DNA from: Actinomycetaceae bacterium TAE3-ERU4
GTDB lineage: Bacteria; Actinomycetota; Actinomycetes; Actinomycetales; Actinomycetaceae
Assembly: GCA_019218365.1 (NCBI GenBank)
Contig: JAHUUJ010000001.1
Coordinates: 248,001 to 312,000, forward strand
Direction: 5' to 3'
Length of the DNA: 64,000 nt
Numbering within the stretch: the first letter of the stretch is position 1; the number at the start of each line of letters is the position of its first letter. The notes beneath the pieces were generated by a model. It was given only the letters and a program-made list of their open reading frames with translations, ran no database searches and was not told the origin of the DNA. The position numbers and the translations under genes are program-made. This document shows positions 8,182 through 17,433 of this stretch, in pieces.

Positions 8182-10632
8182 ATGGCCAACCTTGGCGATG
8201 ATGCTTTCGCTTCTAAACTTTTTTCTTCTTTAGTTACTGAAGGGGAAAGGGCAGATAGATTTTTAGGCGTTTTGGAACTTCCTGGAAGAATTGAGAAGTT
8301 TTCTAAATGGCCTGACTGGGTTAATCCTTTGCTGCTTAATTCCCTAACCGCACTGGGGATAGAACGTCCTTGGTCGCATCAAGCGCAGGCTGCTGATTTT
8401 TTACATTCTGGTAGTCATACTGTTTTGGCTACCGGGACAGGTTCAGGAAAATCACTATCTGCTTGGCTTCCGATTCTGTCTGATTTATGCGATGTTTCTG
8501 ATTCTTTTTCTACCCGCATATCACAAGTCAAACATAGCCCTACCGCCTTATATTTATCTCCCACTAAAGCTCTGGCCGCAGACCAACATTGCGCTTTGGA
8601 GCGCCTTGTTTCGGCTGAGAAAAAACGTTTACCAGTTAATGTAGGAGTGGCTGATGGGGATACTTCTAGCGACTTAAAGCGGTGGGCACGAGCACACGCT
8701 GATGTAGTTATTACTAATCCTGACTATGTGCATCATGCGCTTTGCCCCAATCATGCTTTATGGGCACGATTTTTACGTTCCTTGCGGTATGTGATTATCG
8801 ATGAGGTTCATTCTTATCGAGGTTTAGCGGGCGCACATTTTTCTTTAGTTCTCCGTCGGCTTTTGAGATTGGCTAATTTTTATGGAGCAGACCCAACAGT
8901 GATTGCTCTTTCTGCTACTTTGGGGAATCCAAGGGAGTTATTGGGACAGTTTTTGGGAATAAGCGCAGAGAAAATTGTTCCAGTTGTTGAAGATGGATCG
9001 CCTGCAGCACCTAAGAAGCTAGTGTTGTGGCAGCCGGCTTTACTTGATAGTTCTGGTGCGGATGAAGATGGTACGGAGATATCAAGCGAGAACGATGAAG
9101 AATCAGGGTTGCTTTCTTCGCCGCGCCGTTCCGCCGCTACCGAGGGCGCATATTTGAGCGCGCAGTTGATGGCTTTGGGAGCGCGTTTGTTGACTTTTAC
9201 GCGTTCTCGTTACGGAGCGGAGCAGGTTAAGGAAATTAGCCGCAAGATTTTGCAGGTTATTTGCCCGGAACGTAGCGAGTTAATAGCGGCTTATCGTGGC
9301 GGGTATTTGCCGGAAGAGCGACGCGAGTTGGAAAGCGGGTTGAGAGAGGGCAGTATCCAGGCTTTGGTAACAACTAGTGCTTTAGAGCTGGGTATTGATA
9401 TTTCTGGTTTGGATGCGACTGTGACGGTTGGTTGGCCGGGAACAAGGGCTTCACTTTGGCAACAGGTGGGGCGTTCTGGTCGAGGGGGAAGTGCAGGTAT
9501 ATCATTTTTTATTGCTTCGGCTAACCCGTTGGATAATTTTTTGGTTACTCACCCGCAGGAGTTATCGGCTCCTTCTGAGCAAGCTGTTTTTGATACTTCT
9601 AATCCTTTTGTTTTGGGACCTCATATTTGTGCGGCGGCGGCTGAATTACCTATTCGTGATTCTGATTTGGAGATTTTTGGGCTTACTGATTTTCAGGTTC
9701 TTTATTCTTTGGCGGAAACGGGCTTAGTTTCGAAGCGCCCAGCAGGATGGTTTTGGAATGCTACTTTGCCTTATTCTGCACATGATTTAGCTGATTTACG
9801 GGGAATGGGGCAGCAGGTTCAAGTGGTTAATTTACTCAATGGAGATGTGATTGGTTCGGTTGATGAGCCTTCTAGCCAAATGCTTTTGCACCCGGGGGCC
9901 ATTTATGTGCATCAGTCACGTACTTTTGAGGTAAAGGAATTGGGTTCACGAGAGGCATTGGTAGTTCCTTATGAGGGAAAGTTACGGACACGTCCTTCTT
10001 CGCAAACTGAGGTTGAGATTCTGGCGGTTGATGAGTCTTTTTCTTCTCCTGATGGTTTAATTTCTTTCTCTTTTGGAACTGTGAATGTTATTAGTCAGGT
10101 AACTGACTATGATGTTTTGCTCCTACCTGGTTTGCGATTTGTGGATAACCATAATTTATCTTTGCCGCCACGGGTTTTAGAGACTAGGGCAGTTTGGTGG
10201 ACTGTTGATCCCAGGGTTGTGGATCAACTTGGTTTAGATGCTTCTAGTTTGCCGGGTTCTTTACATGCTGCGGAGCATGCCTCGATTGGGATTTTGCCTC
10301 TTTTGGCTACTTGTGACCGTTGGGATTTAGGCGGTCTATCAACGCCGCTTCACCCACAAACTGGATTGCCAACAGTTTTCGTTCATGATGCTGTTACTGG
10401 TGGTTCTGGTTTTGCGCGTCATGGCTACGATAATTTAGGCCCTTGGTTGTCTTTAACTGAGAGGTTGGTATGTGAGTGTGTTTGTGATGAGGGTAGTGAC
10501 GAATTGGGTTCTTTGGGTTGCCCGAGGTGCGTGCAGTCTCCTAAGTGCGGTAATGGAAATGAGCCGTTAGATAGGGCCGGAGCGGCTCGTTTGCTGGGGC
10601 GTTTACTAGATTTTCTTCCCCGCGAAAAGTAG
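8182..10632 (+). CDS. DECH-box ATP-dependent helicase with DUF1998-type C-terminus
   Basis: The 816-residue superfamily 2 helicase has the Q-motif region WSHQAQAADFL, Walker A GTGSGKS (residues 85-91), Walker B DEVH (about 206), SAT motif LSATLG, and C-terminal helicase motifs TTSALELGIDI and QQVGRSGRGG. The C-terminal 250 residues form a DUF1998-like domain with four cysteines (CVCDEG, CPRCV, CGN) that likely bind zinc. It belongs to the MrfA/Hrq1-like group, which acts in DNA damage repair. In actinobacteria a helicase of this subtype stands next to the Tad secretion genes, and here those genes converge on it with a 2-bp gap. Its link to secretion is unknown. Confidence 0.92.
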   Translation: MANLGDDAFASKLFSSLVTEGERADRFLGVLELPGRIEKFSKWPDWVNPLLLNSLTALGIERPWSHQAQAADFLHSGSHTVLATGTGSGKSLSAWLPILSDLCDVSDSFSTRISQVKHSPTALYLSPTKALAADQHCALERLVSAEKKRLPVNVGVADGDTSSDLKRWARAHADVVITNPDYVHHALCPNHALWARFLRSLRYVIIDEVHSYRGLAGAHFSLVLRRLLRLANFYGADPTVIALSATLGNPRELLGQFLGISAEKIVPVVEDGSPAAPKKLVLWQPALLDSSGADEDGTEISSENDEESGLLSSPRRSAATEGAYLSAQLMALGARLLTFTRSRYGAEQVKEISRKILQVICPERSELIAAYRGGYLPEERRELESGLREGSIQALVTTSALELGIDISGLDATVTVGWPGTRASLWQQVGRSGRGGSAGISFFIASANPLDNFLVTHPQELSAPSEQAVFDTSNPFVLGPHICAAAAELPIRDSDLEIFGLTDFQVLYSLAETGLVSKRPAGWFWNATLPYSAHDLADLRGMGQQVQVVNLLNGDVIGSVDEPSSQMLLHPGAIYVHQSRTFEVKELGSREALVVPYEGKLRTRPSSQTEVEILAVDESFSSPDGLISFSFGTVNVISQVTDYDVLLLPGLRFVDNHNLSLPPRVLETRAVWWTVDPRVVDQLGLDASSLPGSLHAAEHASIGILPLLATCDRWDLGGLSTPLHPQTGLPTVFVHDAVTGGSGFARHGYDNLGPWLSLTERLVCECVCDEGSDELGSLGCPRCVQSPKCGNGNEPLDRAGAARLLGRLLDFLPREK

Positions 10633-10634
10633 TT

Positions 10635-11042
10635 TCATCTTTTGTGTTTTTTTCTTTCAGAATCTGCCTGTTTGTGATTTTCTATTTCTTCTTTCCAGCG
10701 CGGAGGTGCGCATTCAGCGTGTGCCCGTGCTTTTAGGTTTATTTTTGTGCCGAGTAGGTCGAGTTCTTTTTCAGCTTCTATCCAAATTCCAGAGATTTCA
10801 TTTCTGCCTTTTCCGGTGAAGCACTTTTTTAGTTTGTATCCGTCTATTTCTAGATAGTCTTGCGCCTGTTCGCAGGCTTGTGGGTTTCCCAATGCAGCTG
10901 CGGTAGCTGTTTTTAACGCTGTTTCATCTACGCTTATTTGTAGTTGTTGCGTGGTTTTTAGGAGGTATCCGCCCGTAGATAACCCCATAATCAATGTTGC
11001 GCTTAACCCCATGTAGGAGATTGCTCTGATAGTGGCACTCAT
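10635..11042 (-). CDS. TadE-like minor pilin-type protein (helicase-neighbourhood family)
   Basis: The 135-residue product has one N-terminal hydrophobic helix (residues 5-27), then LQISVDETALKTATAAALGN, and two cysteines (ACEQA, KKCF) in a short extracellular domain. This fits the TadE-like proteins found beside actinobacterial DECH helicases. The C-terminal tail is strongly basic (DSERKKHKR). The ATG overlaps the stop of the upstream TadE gene by four bases. It is the last gene of the Tad operon. Confidence 0.7.
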   Translation of the reverse strand: MSATIRAISYMGLSATLIMGLSTGGYLLKTTQQLQISVDETALKTATAAALGNPQACEQAQDYLEIDGYKLKKCFTGKGRNEISGIWIEAEKELDLLGTKINLKARAHAECAPPRWKEEIENHKQADSERKKHKR

Positions 11043-11329
11043 GGTTTATTTGAGCTGATAGTACAGCTTACCGGAGGAAGTTCTATACCGAGAAACTTTC
11101 CTGCAGGTCGGGTTACAGTCCGCGCATTTTGGGGTCTTTCAGGTTCCGCAATTAGGGCTGTTCTAACTTGGTTTGCGGCTTCTTGGCAGGCATGAAATTG
11201 CTGTATCCCGTAACGCGCACTGGCAAGCAGGGCCGCTAGGATAATCACCGCTACGGGCATGGTCAGCGCAGTTTCTACACTGACCATACCTTTTTCGTGG
11301 CGGGATTTATTTTTAATGAGCCTATACAT
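11039..11329 (-). CDS. TadE family pseudopilin
   Basis: The first 40 residues hold the TadE signature: a short basic leader, then GMVSVETALTMPVAVIILAA with the conserved Glu in the hydrophobic helix. The extracellular part is short (to residue 96) and has one cysteine pair candidate (C52, C90). TadE proteins are minor pilins cleaved after the Gly before the helix and help assemble Flp/Tad fibres. The gene overlaps both neighbours by a few bases. Confidence 0.8.
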   Translation of the reverse strand: MYRLIKNKSRHEKGMVSVETALTMPVAVIILAALLASARYGIQQFHACQEAANQVRTALIAEPERPQNARTVTRPAGKFLGIELPPVSCTISSNKP

Positions 11330-11591
11330 TGAATGCTTGGGTTAGTAACTTGGTGAGCATTTGTCGGAATGTTGCAGACTTTGCGACAGCAAGAAGGGCG
11401 CCGGCAATGGCCGCTGCCGCGAGGGTGCCAATTGCGTATTCAGCGGTGCTCATTCCACTTTCATCGCTCTTTAGACTAATTAGAGTTTGTTGCTTTTCGG
11501 TGTTTAGTTCATTGTGTTTCTCTGCCCAGTGTTGAAAGTTTATTTGCGCTTTGCAGTAGGCACTAATTGCTTTTTCCGCTAGATTTTTCAT
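11322..11591 (-). CDS. DUF4244 Flp-pilin-like protein
   Basis: From the ATG at 11591, preceded by a GAGG site at normal spacing, the product has 89 residues; the frame is open further upstream but without a better start. After a 47-residue leader comes DESGMSTAEYAIGTLAAAAI, the pilin cleavage and polymerisation motif (Gly before Met, conserved Glu at about +5) leading into the single hydrophobic helix. This is the actinobacterial DUF4244 form of the major Flp pilin. It is probably the main fibre subunit of this locus, because no other pilin gene is present. Confidence 0.8.
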   Translation of the reverse strand: MKNLAEKAISAYCKAQINFQHWAEKHNELNTEKQQTLISLKSDESGMSTAEYAIGTLAAAAIAGALLAVAKSATFRQMLTKLLTQAFNV

Positions 11592-11750
11592 TTTTCCTCG
11601 TTTCTTTTTGAGGGAGTTTTTCCCTGTTTTTATCTTCGTACTGAAGGACAAATAAGTTTTCGTTTTTCTACCTAAATTGGGGATTAATGTTTTGTGGATT
11701 TAAACGTCCGTTAGGTTTTTAATGCTGAGGGACTCTCGCGGGGATTAACT

Positions 11751-12686
11751 CTAGGGAACGAGGAAAAGTCCTATTACCGTGGGGGCAATTCCGAGAAAGA
11801 CGAATGCGGGAAGGTAGCAAAGCGCTAAGGGGAGGGTAAGTTTAACCCCGAGTCTTGCGGCATTGGTACGTATTTTTAGACGCTGGTTACGTTGGGCTGT
11901 GACAATTAGCTGTTCTAATTGGGCGCTTGGGTCGATTCCTTCTTCCCAGTTATTTTTTAGGACTTTCCATAATTGGGCATCGAGGTTGCTGGAAGGAGTT
12001 TGGGGAGTTTGTCCATTTTCAATTTCTTCTGCCAGGTGCACGAGTCCTGGCATCTTTTGGTTTTTCCCTACGCTTTGTAAAGTTTGTGCAAGCCCTATTC
12101 CAGCGGACATACTGATTTTAGTAAGTTCACATACGGTACTTAGTTTTTCTAGGTATTCACTACTACTTTCAGCGGCACATTTTTGACATAAATATCGCGA
12201 CATTAGCCACCCGATTAGGTTAAAAGCTATTCCAACTGCCAGTAGTACCCAGCCGATGTTTTCCCCCAGGAGTATTTGGATGGTTTTCAGACCACTAATT
12301 TCCCCGGCAAAACCTGCTATTGCGGGAAGTACGGCAAGGAGTTTGGCTGAGGCTTGCGGGCCGGCAAGTATCGCTTTTTGTTCCGCCCAAGCATCAGCTT
12401 TACTTTCGTAGATTTGTGCTAGCGAATCTAGCGTTTGAGAAAGGTTAGTTCCGGTTTCTTCAGAAAAATCAATAATTTTTAACGCGCAGTTTTGCCACTT
12501 TTCTTCTTTGGGGGATTTTTTTGCCCCTCTTAATTTTTGTGGCTCTCTTGTCGTTGAGATAAAAAGTTCTTGTTTTATGCGCGTTAGGGGGCTACCCGCA
12601 CGTAATTGTGCTGCATATTTACGGAGTTTCTGTGCTATTTTTTCGATTTCCTCAGGGGAGTTTTGATGCCTTTCCCTCCGTTTCAT
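11751..12686 (-). CDS. Type II/IV secretion F-domain membrane platform (TadB/TadC-like)
   Basis: The 311-residue product has a cytoplasmic T2SF domain (about residues 15-100; FSEETGTNLSQTLDSLAQIY), then two membrane helices (107-160), a second partial F domain (SMSAGIGLAQTLQSVGKNQK) and a C-terminal membrane helix. It would be the inner-membrane platform worked by the TadA ATPase. Actinobacterial Tad loci usually have two platform genes; here there is only one. Its ATG overlaps the TadA stop by four bases. Confidence 0.8.
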   Translation of the reverse strand: MKRRERHQNSPEEIEKIAQKLRKYAAQLRAGSPLTRIKQELFISTTREPQKLRGAKKSPKEEKWQNCALKIIDFSEETGTNLSQTLDSLAQIYESKADAWAEQKAILAGPQASAKLLAVLPAIAGFAGEISGLKTIQILLGENIGWVLLAVGIAFNLIGWLMSRYLCQKCAAESSSEYLEKLSTVCELTKISMSAGIGLAQTLQSVGKNQKMPGLVHLAEEIENGQTPQTPSSNLDAQLWKVLKNNWEEGIDPSAQLEQLIVTAQRNQRLKIRTNAARLGVKLTLPLALCYLPAFVFLGIAPTVIGLFLVP

Positions 12687-13642
12687 TTTTCTTTCCAGTT
12701 TTTAATCTGAGAAAGGTAACGCCGGCCGTTTTCATCTCGTTCAAGGTGAACTATTGCATCTATCCCCGAGTTTGCTTGAGAGAGGGTCAGGGTAGGATCA
12801 ATTTTCCCTAAGGAGGCCAGCGCCTGTAATCTGCTGAGCACGTCATCTGCGCTATTCGCGTGGATTGTAGCTAGGGAACCATCGTGCCCTGTATTCATCG
12901 CGTTTAGTACCGCGGTAACTTCACTTCCCCGGCATTCTCCGAGGATTATTCTTTCCGGTCGCATCCGCATTGCCGCATGTACTAAATCTTCGAGGGTGAC
13001 TTTTCCTCTCCCCTCAAGGTTTGGACAGCGCTCGGTAAGTCTTACCACATGCGGATGAGTGGTATTTATTTCCCTGTCTTGTTCAATGCAGATAATTCGT
13101 TGATTGTGCGGAATTATTTGAGTTAAAGCACTTAGTAAAGTGGTTTTCCCACTACCGGTTCCACCACTAATCAGGAGGTTAGCTCGCTCGTTAATTAGTC
13201 TGCGGAGTTTTTCTTCGTCTTTTTTACAAATGCTCCCCTGCTTGACCATCTGTTCTAAAGTTAATCCGTCGGTGTTTATTTTACGTAGACTCAGGCTAGT
13301 ACCATCGGGACAAATTGGTGGAATTACCGCATGAATACGGATTTTTATGCCCTCTATTTCAACGGTTCCATCACCGATAGGAACGGTTAGGTCCAAACGA
13401 TTTCCGGCTTTGGCGCTCAACACTCGTGCGAGGTGATAGCGTTCGTCCTCGTTCCAAAAAATTTTGAGTTTTTGTAGCTTGCCACGGGTTTCTACCCAGA
13501 CCCCATCTGGGTTTATTAGCAAATCCGTGGTTTGTGAATCTTGAAATATCTGCGCTATTTTTTCGAGGGCGCTGTTTTTGTTTTCCTCCTGCTGCTCCAG
13601 CAAATCAACTGGTCTACAGGTGCTTTTATGGAAGGGGAACAT
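12683..13642 (-). CDS. tadA: Tad/CpaF-type secretion ATPase
   Basis: This 319-residue GspE/PulE-family ATPase powers pilin assembly. It shows Walker A GGTGSGKTTLL (about 160-170), the Asp box IICIEQDREI, Walker B MRPERIILGECRG, and the His box TGHDGSLATIHANS. It is shorter than typical TadA/CpaF (about 400-450 residues) and lacks most of the N-terminal extension, as in the helicase-linked actinobacterial type. No CpaE-like gene, often just upstream in related loci, is found here. Confidence 0.9.
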   Translation of the reverse strand: MFPFHKSTCRPVDLLEQQEENKNSALEKIAQIFQDSQTTDLLINPDGVWVETRGKLQKLKIFWNEDERYHLARVLSAKAGNRLDLTVPIGDGTVEIEGIKIRIHAVIPPICPDGTSLSLRKINTDGLTLEQMVKQGSICKKDEEKLRRLINERANLLISGGTGSGKTTLLSALTQIIPHNQRIICIEQDREINTTHPHVVRLTERCPNLEGRGKVTLEDLVHAAMRMRPERIILGECRGSEVTAVLNAMNTGHDGSLATIHANSADDVLSRLQALASLGKIDPTLTLSQANSGIDAIVHLERDENGRRYLSQIKNWKEK

Positions 13643-13717
13643 GCCCGTTAGGTTAGTTATTTATCGGAACTGAGGTCAGAAAATTTAAGAGTTTTGTGGA
13701 TTATTTTTTTGTGGATT

Positions 13718-14563
13718 CTACGGGCGTGTACCGTCCCAGGTTATTCCCGCGAGGATTGACTGCGATAGACGTTCCCCCGCGAGATTAGCTTGCTGGCAGC
13801 AGTTTCCCCACCAGTTAAGCCACTGGTTAACGCCTTCCAAAGTTCCACTACGATAGCTTTCTAAGGCAGCTTTATGCTGCTGGGGATCAAGCATCGGTGC
13901 ATATCCCAATAAAGAGACTCCGGTTCTCTCGCTCCCGGACTGCACAAGGACATATCGAGCAAGGGCCATTCCCAGCGCTTCCGCTGGTTTAACTAGCCGC
14001 GGGTTAGCGATTTGAGATTCGGGATTGTCCAAAACATTAGCGTAACTACTTCCCAATTCAGCCCAGATAATTCCAGCTTTTATCCAGCCTGATACATTGG
14101 CCTCTAAAATTGCCTCGGCTACATTAATTTCCCCTCGGCTTAGCCCAAAGGGAACGTTTACTCCCAAGGTTGGTTCATAAGCTAACCAAAGCTGGTTTAA
14201 CAGTTGTGGGAAAGGTAGTTTTTTAGTCGGTGGCGGCTTTGCCCCTTTGGGAAGGTTTAGGGGTGGCATGGTTGCGCTGATTACAGATTGCATTCTCCAG
14301 TTAGCTAAGGCGTAACGGTAGGTTTCTGGAATGTCGCGTTTGTCCGCAAGAAGTCGATGTAGTTCCGGGACTGTAACGATTAGTCCCCTGGCGCGACTGG
14401 AGTGTAAAGCGGTAAGTATATTTGCTTCGCTACGCGCAGCTTCCCAAGAATTGCGCAGCCCGCGGGCGAAGCGCAGTTGAGCGAAACCTTTGGTGGCTTC
14501 GTTTTGGGCGCTAACGCACGCGGGCTGTTTGGCGATTAGGCCGAGAGCTTCGGCAATGTTCAT
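13718..14563 (-). CDS. Conserved actinobacterial protein of unknown function
   Basis: The 281-residue soluble protein is mostly alpha-helical and has no signal peptide or membrane segment. I see RGLIVTVPELHRLL, a Pro/Lys-rich linker (NLPKGAKPPPTKKLPFPQLL) and GVNVPFGLSRGEINVAEAIL, but no catalytic motif I can name. Proteins of this kind occur next to Tad genes in other actinobacteria. It lies 75 bp upstream of tadA and 9 bp downstream of the membrane protein at 14573, so it may be co-transcribed with either. Confidence 0.6.
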   Translation of the reverse strand: MNIAEALGLIAKQPACVSAQNEATKGFAQLRFARGLRNSWEAARSEANILTALHSSRARGLIVTVPELHRLLADKRDIPETYRYALANWRMQSVISATMPPLNLPKGAKPPPTKKLPFPQLLNQLWLAYEPTLGVNVPFGLSRGEINVAEAILEANVSGWIKAGIIWAELGSSYANVLDNPESQIANPRLVKPAEALGMALARYVLVQSGSERTGVSLLGYAPMLDPQQHKAALESYRSGTLEGVNQWLNWWGNCCQQANLAGERLSQSILAGITWDGTRP

Positions 14564-14572
14564 GAACCGTTT

Positions 14573-15736
14573 TTATTTGTGTCGTTCGATGCTCTGGCGT
14601 AGTTCTTCGCGACGGCGTCCATTCTTACGGGCGCCGTGTGCTCCAATGGCGATAAATAGTCCAAGAATCCCCGCTACGGTCATGACTCCGGTGTTGATGG
14701 ACCAGGTGGTGGTGGTAGCTAGTCGTTCTCCGAAACTTCCCAAGGTTCGCAGGTAGGCAAGCACCTGATCTAGGATGTTTTGAACCTGCGGGATTCGCAC
14801 GTAGTACGGGGCGCTGGCTCCCAAAAGCAGAATGGAACCTATAATCTGCCCTAATGTGGACCAGCGGTTAGTAAGGATAATGAATACGGCAATTGCCAGT
14901 CCCGCACACAGGGAGATGATTCCTGCCCAGGTGGGGGTTTGTGCGGGGGTACCGATTTCGGCCATGCCACCAACGGTTAGATACCAGGCTAGAGGAACGC
15001 CAAATACTCCGAGGAAGAAAGTTGCGATGTGAGCTCCGACGCGACCGGGTAGTTCAATTGGGACGGTGGCTCCGGCGAAGATTTCCGCTTGGGTCGGCTC
15101 ATTTAGAGTGTTGGTACGTGAGGGGGTTGGGGAAACAACCGGTGCGACGGCGGTTTCTTCTACCTGACCGGTAACGGGTGCAGTCTCGGTAGGTGAGGTG
15201 AAAGTTTTGGTTTCCGCGGGCTTTTCGTCAGCTTCGTAGCTTTCATTAGCAAAGGTGGAAGCAGGTGCTGAGGGGATGGTTGAGGGTGCGCCACCCAGGA
15301 GGGAACGGCGGGTGACCATAGTGGTTTCTACCTCGGGTAGTTCAACCGGGTTTTCTTTGGGTTCAGCTACTGCGGCAGGGGTAGTTTCTTCAGCTTTACT
15401 TTCCGAGTGAACGGGGTCTACCGGCTTTTTTTCGGCCGCGGAGGTTTCTTCCTGCGCGGCAGCGATTTCGTTTTCAACAATTTCGATGTGGGTTTCGCGA
15501 CTTTCGGGGGCGATTGGCTCGCTGGCTACCTCGGTGGCAGCTTCGTGTGCTTCAGCTTCTGCTTCCGAGTGCGCGTTTTCTTCGTACTTGGTGGTCTCAG
15601 CTAGGGTGGAGTCACCGTAGGTAGCTTCTTCTACTACCGGCAGGTCCGCGCTGGTGTCGCCGTAGACGTTGGCGTCACCGTACACGTCATCCTGTTGATT
15701 GTGACGGTCTGCTGGGTCATTAACGCGGTCGCTCAT
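14573..15736 (-). CDS. Acidic Ala/Glu-rich membrane protein
   Basis: The first 225 residues are low-complexity, acidic and rich in Ala, Glu, Thr and Pro, with two YGD repeats (VYGDANVYGDTS) and a basic RRSLLGG motif near residue 145. Then come about four membrane helices between residues 235 and 370, and a basic tail (RKNGRRREELRQSIERHK). GGAGG stands before the ATG. This form (disordered cytoplasmic N-terminus plus a small membrane domain) is seen in many actinobacteria; no function is established that I know. Confidence 0.6.
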   Translation of the reverse strand: MSDRVNDPADRHNQQDDVYGDANVYGDTSADLPVVEEATYGDSTLAETTKYEENAHSEAEAEAHEAATEVASEPIAPESRETHIEIVENEIAAAQEETSAAEKKPVDPVHSESKAEETTPAAVAEPKENPVELPEVETTMVTRRSLLGGAPSTIPSAPASTFANESYEADEKPAETKTFTSPTETAPVTGQVEETAVAPVVSPTPSRTNTLNEPTQAEIFAGATVPIELPGRVGAHIATFFLGVFGVPLAWYLTVGGMAEIGTPAQTPTWAGIISLCAGLAIAVFIILTNRWSTLGQIIGSILLLGASAPYYVRIPQVQNILDQVLAYLRTLGSFGERLATTTTWSINTGVMTVAGILGLFIAIGAHGARKNGRRREELRQSIERHK

Positions 15737-15808
15737 TTGGCCTCCAATTTATCTACGTTTTGTCTATAAAATACCGAAATTAATGCTTTTCTTTCTAAAC
15801 ACGCGCCG

Positions 15809-16438
15809 TTACACGCCGATTTGTGGGCAATAGGGCGCGATTTTGCAGGTGTTGCAAGCCGGTTTTTGGGAATGGCAGACATTGCGCCCGTGTTCGATAA
15901 TGCGGTGACAGGCGATTGTCCACTGTGGTTGGGGAATTATTTTTTCGAGGTCGCGTTCTGCGGCATCCGGTTTGGTTTCTTTGGTCCACCCGAAGCGGCG
16001 CGTTAGTCTCCCGACATGTGTGTCGACGGTGATTGCCGGGTGGTTGAAGCAGTTTCCGAGTACAACATTGGCAGTTTTTTGTCCTACTCCGGGTAGGGTC
16101 TTGAGTTCTTTTCGAGTTTGGGGAACTTTGCCGTTGTATTCTTTTTCGAGTTTGGCCGCAAGCCCCAGAAGCTGTTTTGACCTTCTGGCTCCGAATCCGA
16201 GGGGACGAACGAGGCTTTCTAGTTCATCGGGAACCGCTTGGGATAACATTTCGGGATTTGGGTAGCGCCGGAATAATTCTGGCGTAATGGTGTTTACTCT
16301 TTTATCTGTGGTTTGGGCAGAGAGTACGGTGGCAACCAATAGTTGGTAGGGATTTTCGTGTTCGAGCGCGCATTTCGCGTCCGGGTAGAGTTTGGCTAGG
16401 CCTTGGAGAATCTCGGAAGCGTTTGTGATCGTTTTCAC
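15809..16438 (-). CDS. nth: Endonuclease III (DNA glycosylase/AP lyase)
   Basis: The 209-residue enzyme removes oxidised pyrimidines in base excision repair. The helix-hairpin-helix LPGVGQKTANVVLG carries catalytic Lys121, and VDTHVGRL carries Asp139. Four cysteines spaced C-X6-C-X2-C-X5-C (188, 195, 198, 204) bind the 4Fe-4S cluster. The start is a GTG with an AAGGTAAGG region before it. It is divergent from crp, the order seen in many actinobacteria. Confidence 0.95.
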   Translation of the reverse strand: MKTITNASEILQGLAKLYPDAKCALEHENPYQLLVATVLSAQTTDKRVNTITPELFRRYPNPEMLSQAVPDELESLVRPLGFGARRSKQLLGLAAKLEKEYNGKVPQTRKELKTLPGVGQKTANVVLGNCFNHPAITVDTHVGRLTRRFGWTKETKPDAAERDLEKIIPQPQWTIACHRIIEHGRNVCHSQKPACNTCKIAPYCPQIGV

Positions 16439-16565
16439 CGTATTACCTTACCTTAATCACACCAGTGTCTCTTCAAAGTTGGATTTCTAACAATTTTCGC
16501 TAGAATTATGCTTTGGAATACTTTTTCAACTTCCCCAGTTACCTCTATTTAGGCTCCTGAGAGGG

Positions 16566-16616
16566 TTGTAAAGGTCACACACTCTTATTTAAATCGTGTA
16601 TCGTGGTTTATACCAC
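16566..16616 (+). promoter_or_regulatory. Candidate crp promoter and leader dyad
   Basis: TTGTAA (16566-16571) and TTAAAT (16589-16594) are 17 bp apart and could form a sigma-A-type promoter. Ten bases on is the dyad GTGGT-TTAT-ACCAC (16603-16616), just before the GGGAGGAAGG ribosome binding site. A TCACA half-site at 16575-16579 lies in the spacer and resembles half of a Crp site, so autoregulation is possible but unproven. Confidence 0.35.
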
Positions 16617-16639
16617 AACACTTGGGAGGAAGGATTGAC

Positions 16640-17317
16640 GTGGAAAATAATGTCATTTCACAGGTTCCGTTATTCGCGGGCCTAACTGAGGACGATCAGG
16701 TTACTTTGCGTTCGATGATGGGAAACATTGCGTTGCGACGCGGTGAAGTTCTCTTTCACGAGGGTGATGAGGGCAAGCGTTTTTACATTCTTTTAGAAGG
16801 TAAGTTGAAGCTTGGCCATTCATCCCCCGATGGGCGTGAGAACTTGTTGGCAATTATCGGCCCCGGTGAAGTTTTGGGTGAACTTTCACTGTTTGATTTG
16901 GGTGCCCGTTCTACTACTGCAACAGCCATTTCCCCTTCGAAGCTTCTTTACTTGGAGCACGCGGACATGGTTAAGTTCCTTGAGTCTCACCCTGGCTTGT
17001 CCATGCACATGCTGCGCGCGTTGGCGATTCGTCTGCGTCGCACTAACGAGACTTTGGCTGATTTGGTGTTCTCGGATGTTCCCGGTCGTGTAGCAAAAGC
17101 TTTGCTTGACTTGGCTGAACGTTTCGGCGCACGCGTTGAGGACGGTATTCACGTACCGCATGATCTTACTCAGGAAGAATTAGCTAAGCTGGTTGGCGCT
17201 TCTCGTGAAACAGTCAACAAGTCTTTGGCTGAGTTCGTTTCTCGTAACTGGATTCGCCTTGAGGGACGCGCTGTTACTCTACTCGACATCGAGCGTTTGA
17301 AGCGTCGCGCCCGCTAG
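16640..17317 (+). CDS. crp: Crp/Fnr-family cAMP receptor regulator (GlxR/Crp type)
   Basis: The 225-residue protein has an N-terminal cyclic-nucleotide domain (FHEGDEGKRFYILLEGKLKL, then the phosphate-cassette region GELSLFDLGARSTTATA) and a C-terminal winged HTH (HDLTQEELAKLVGASRETVN). It closely resembles mycobacterial Crp and corynebacterial GlxR, global regulators of carbon and energy metabolism that bind TGTGA-N6-TCACA sites. I chose the GTG at 16640, 5 bases past the GGGAGGAAGGA site, instead of an upstream in-frame TTG. The gene stands alone between nth and a DUF4177 gene. Confidence 0.92.
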   Translation: MENNVISQVPLFAGLTEDDQVTLRSMMGNIALRRGEVLFHEGDEGKRFYILLEGKLKLGHSSPDGRENLLAIIGPGEVLGELSLFDLGARSTTATAISPSKLLYLEHADMVKFLESHPGLSMHMLRALAIRLRRTNETLADLVFSDVPGRVAKALLDLAERFGARVEDGIHVPHDLTQEELAKLVGASRETVNKSLAEFVSRNWIRLEGRAVTLLDIERLKRRAR

Positions 17318-17338
17318 ATTTTTGAGCCAATAAATTAT

Positions 17339-17375
17339 CCTAATCCCCTTCTATGGGTTTTAGGTTTGGTTTTTT
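17339..17375 (+). terminator. Probable crp terminator
   Basis: CCTAA-T-CCC pairs imperfectly with GGG-TT-TTAGG and is followed by TTTGGTTTTTT. It begins 21 bases after the crp stop. Confidence 0.5.
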
Positions 17376-17433
17376 GCGCTCTTTATGTGTCTGGCACATT
17401 ACACAACTTAATAGATTCTTATCCTAAGTGTAA

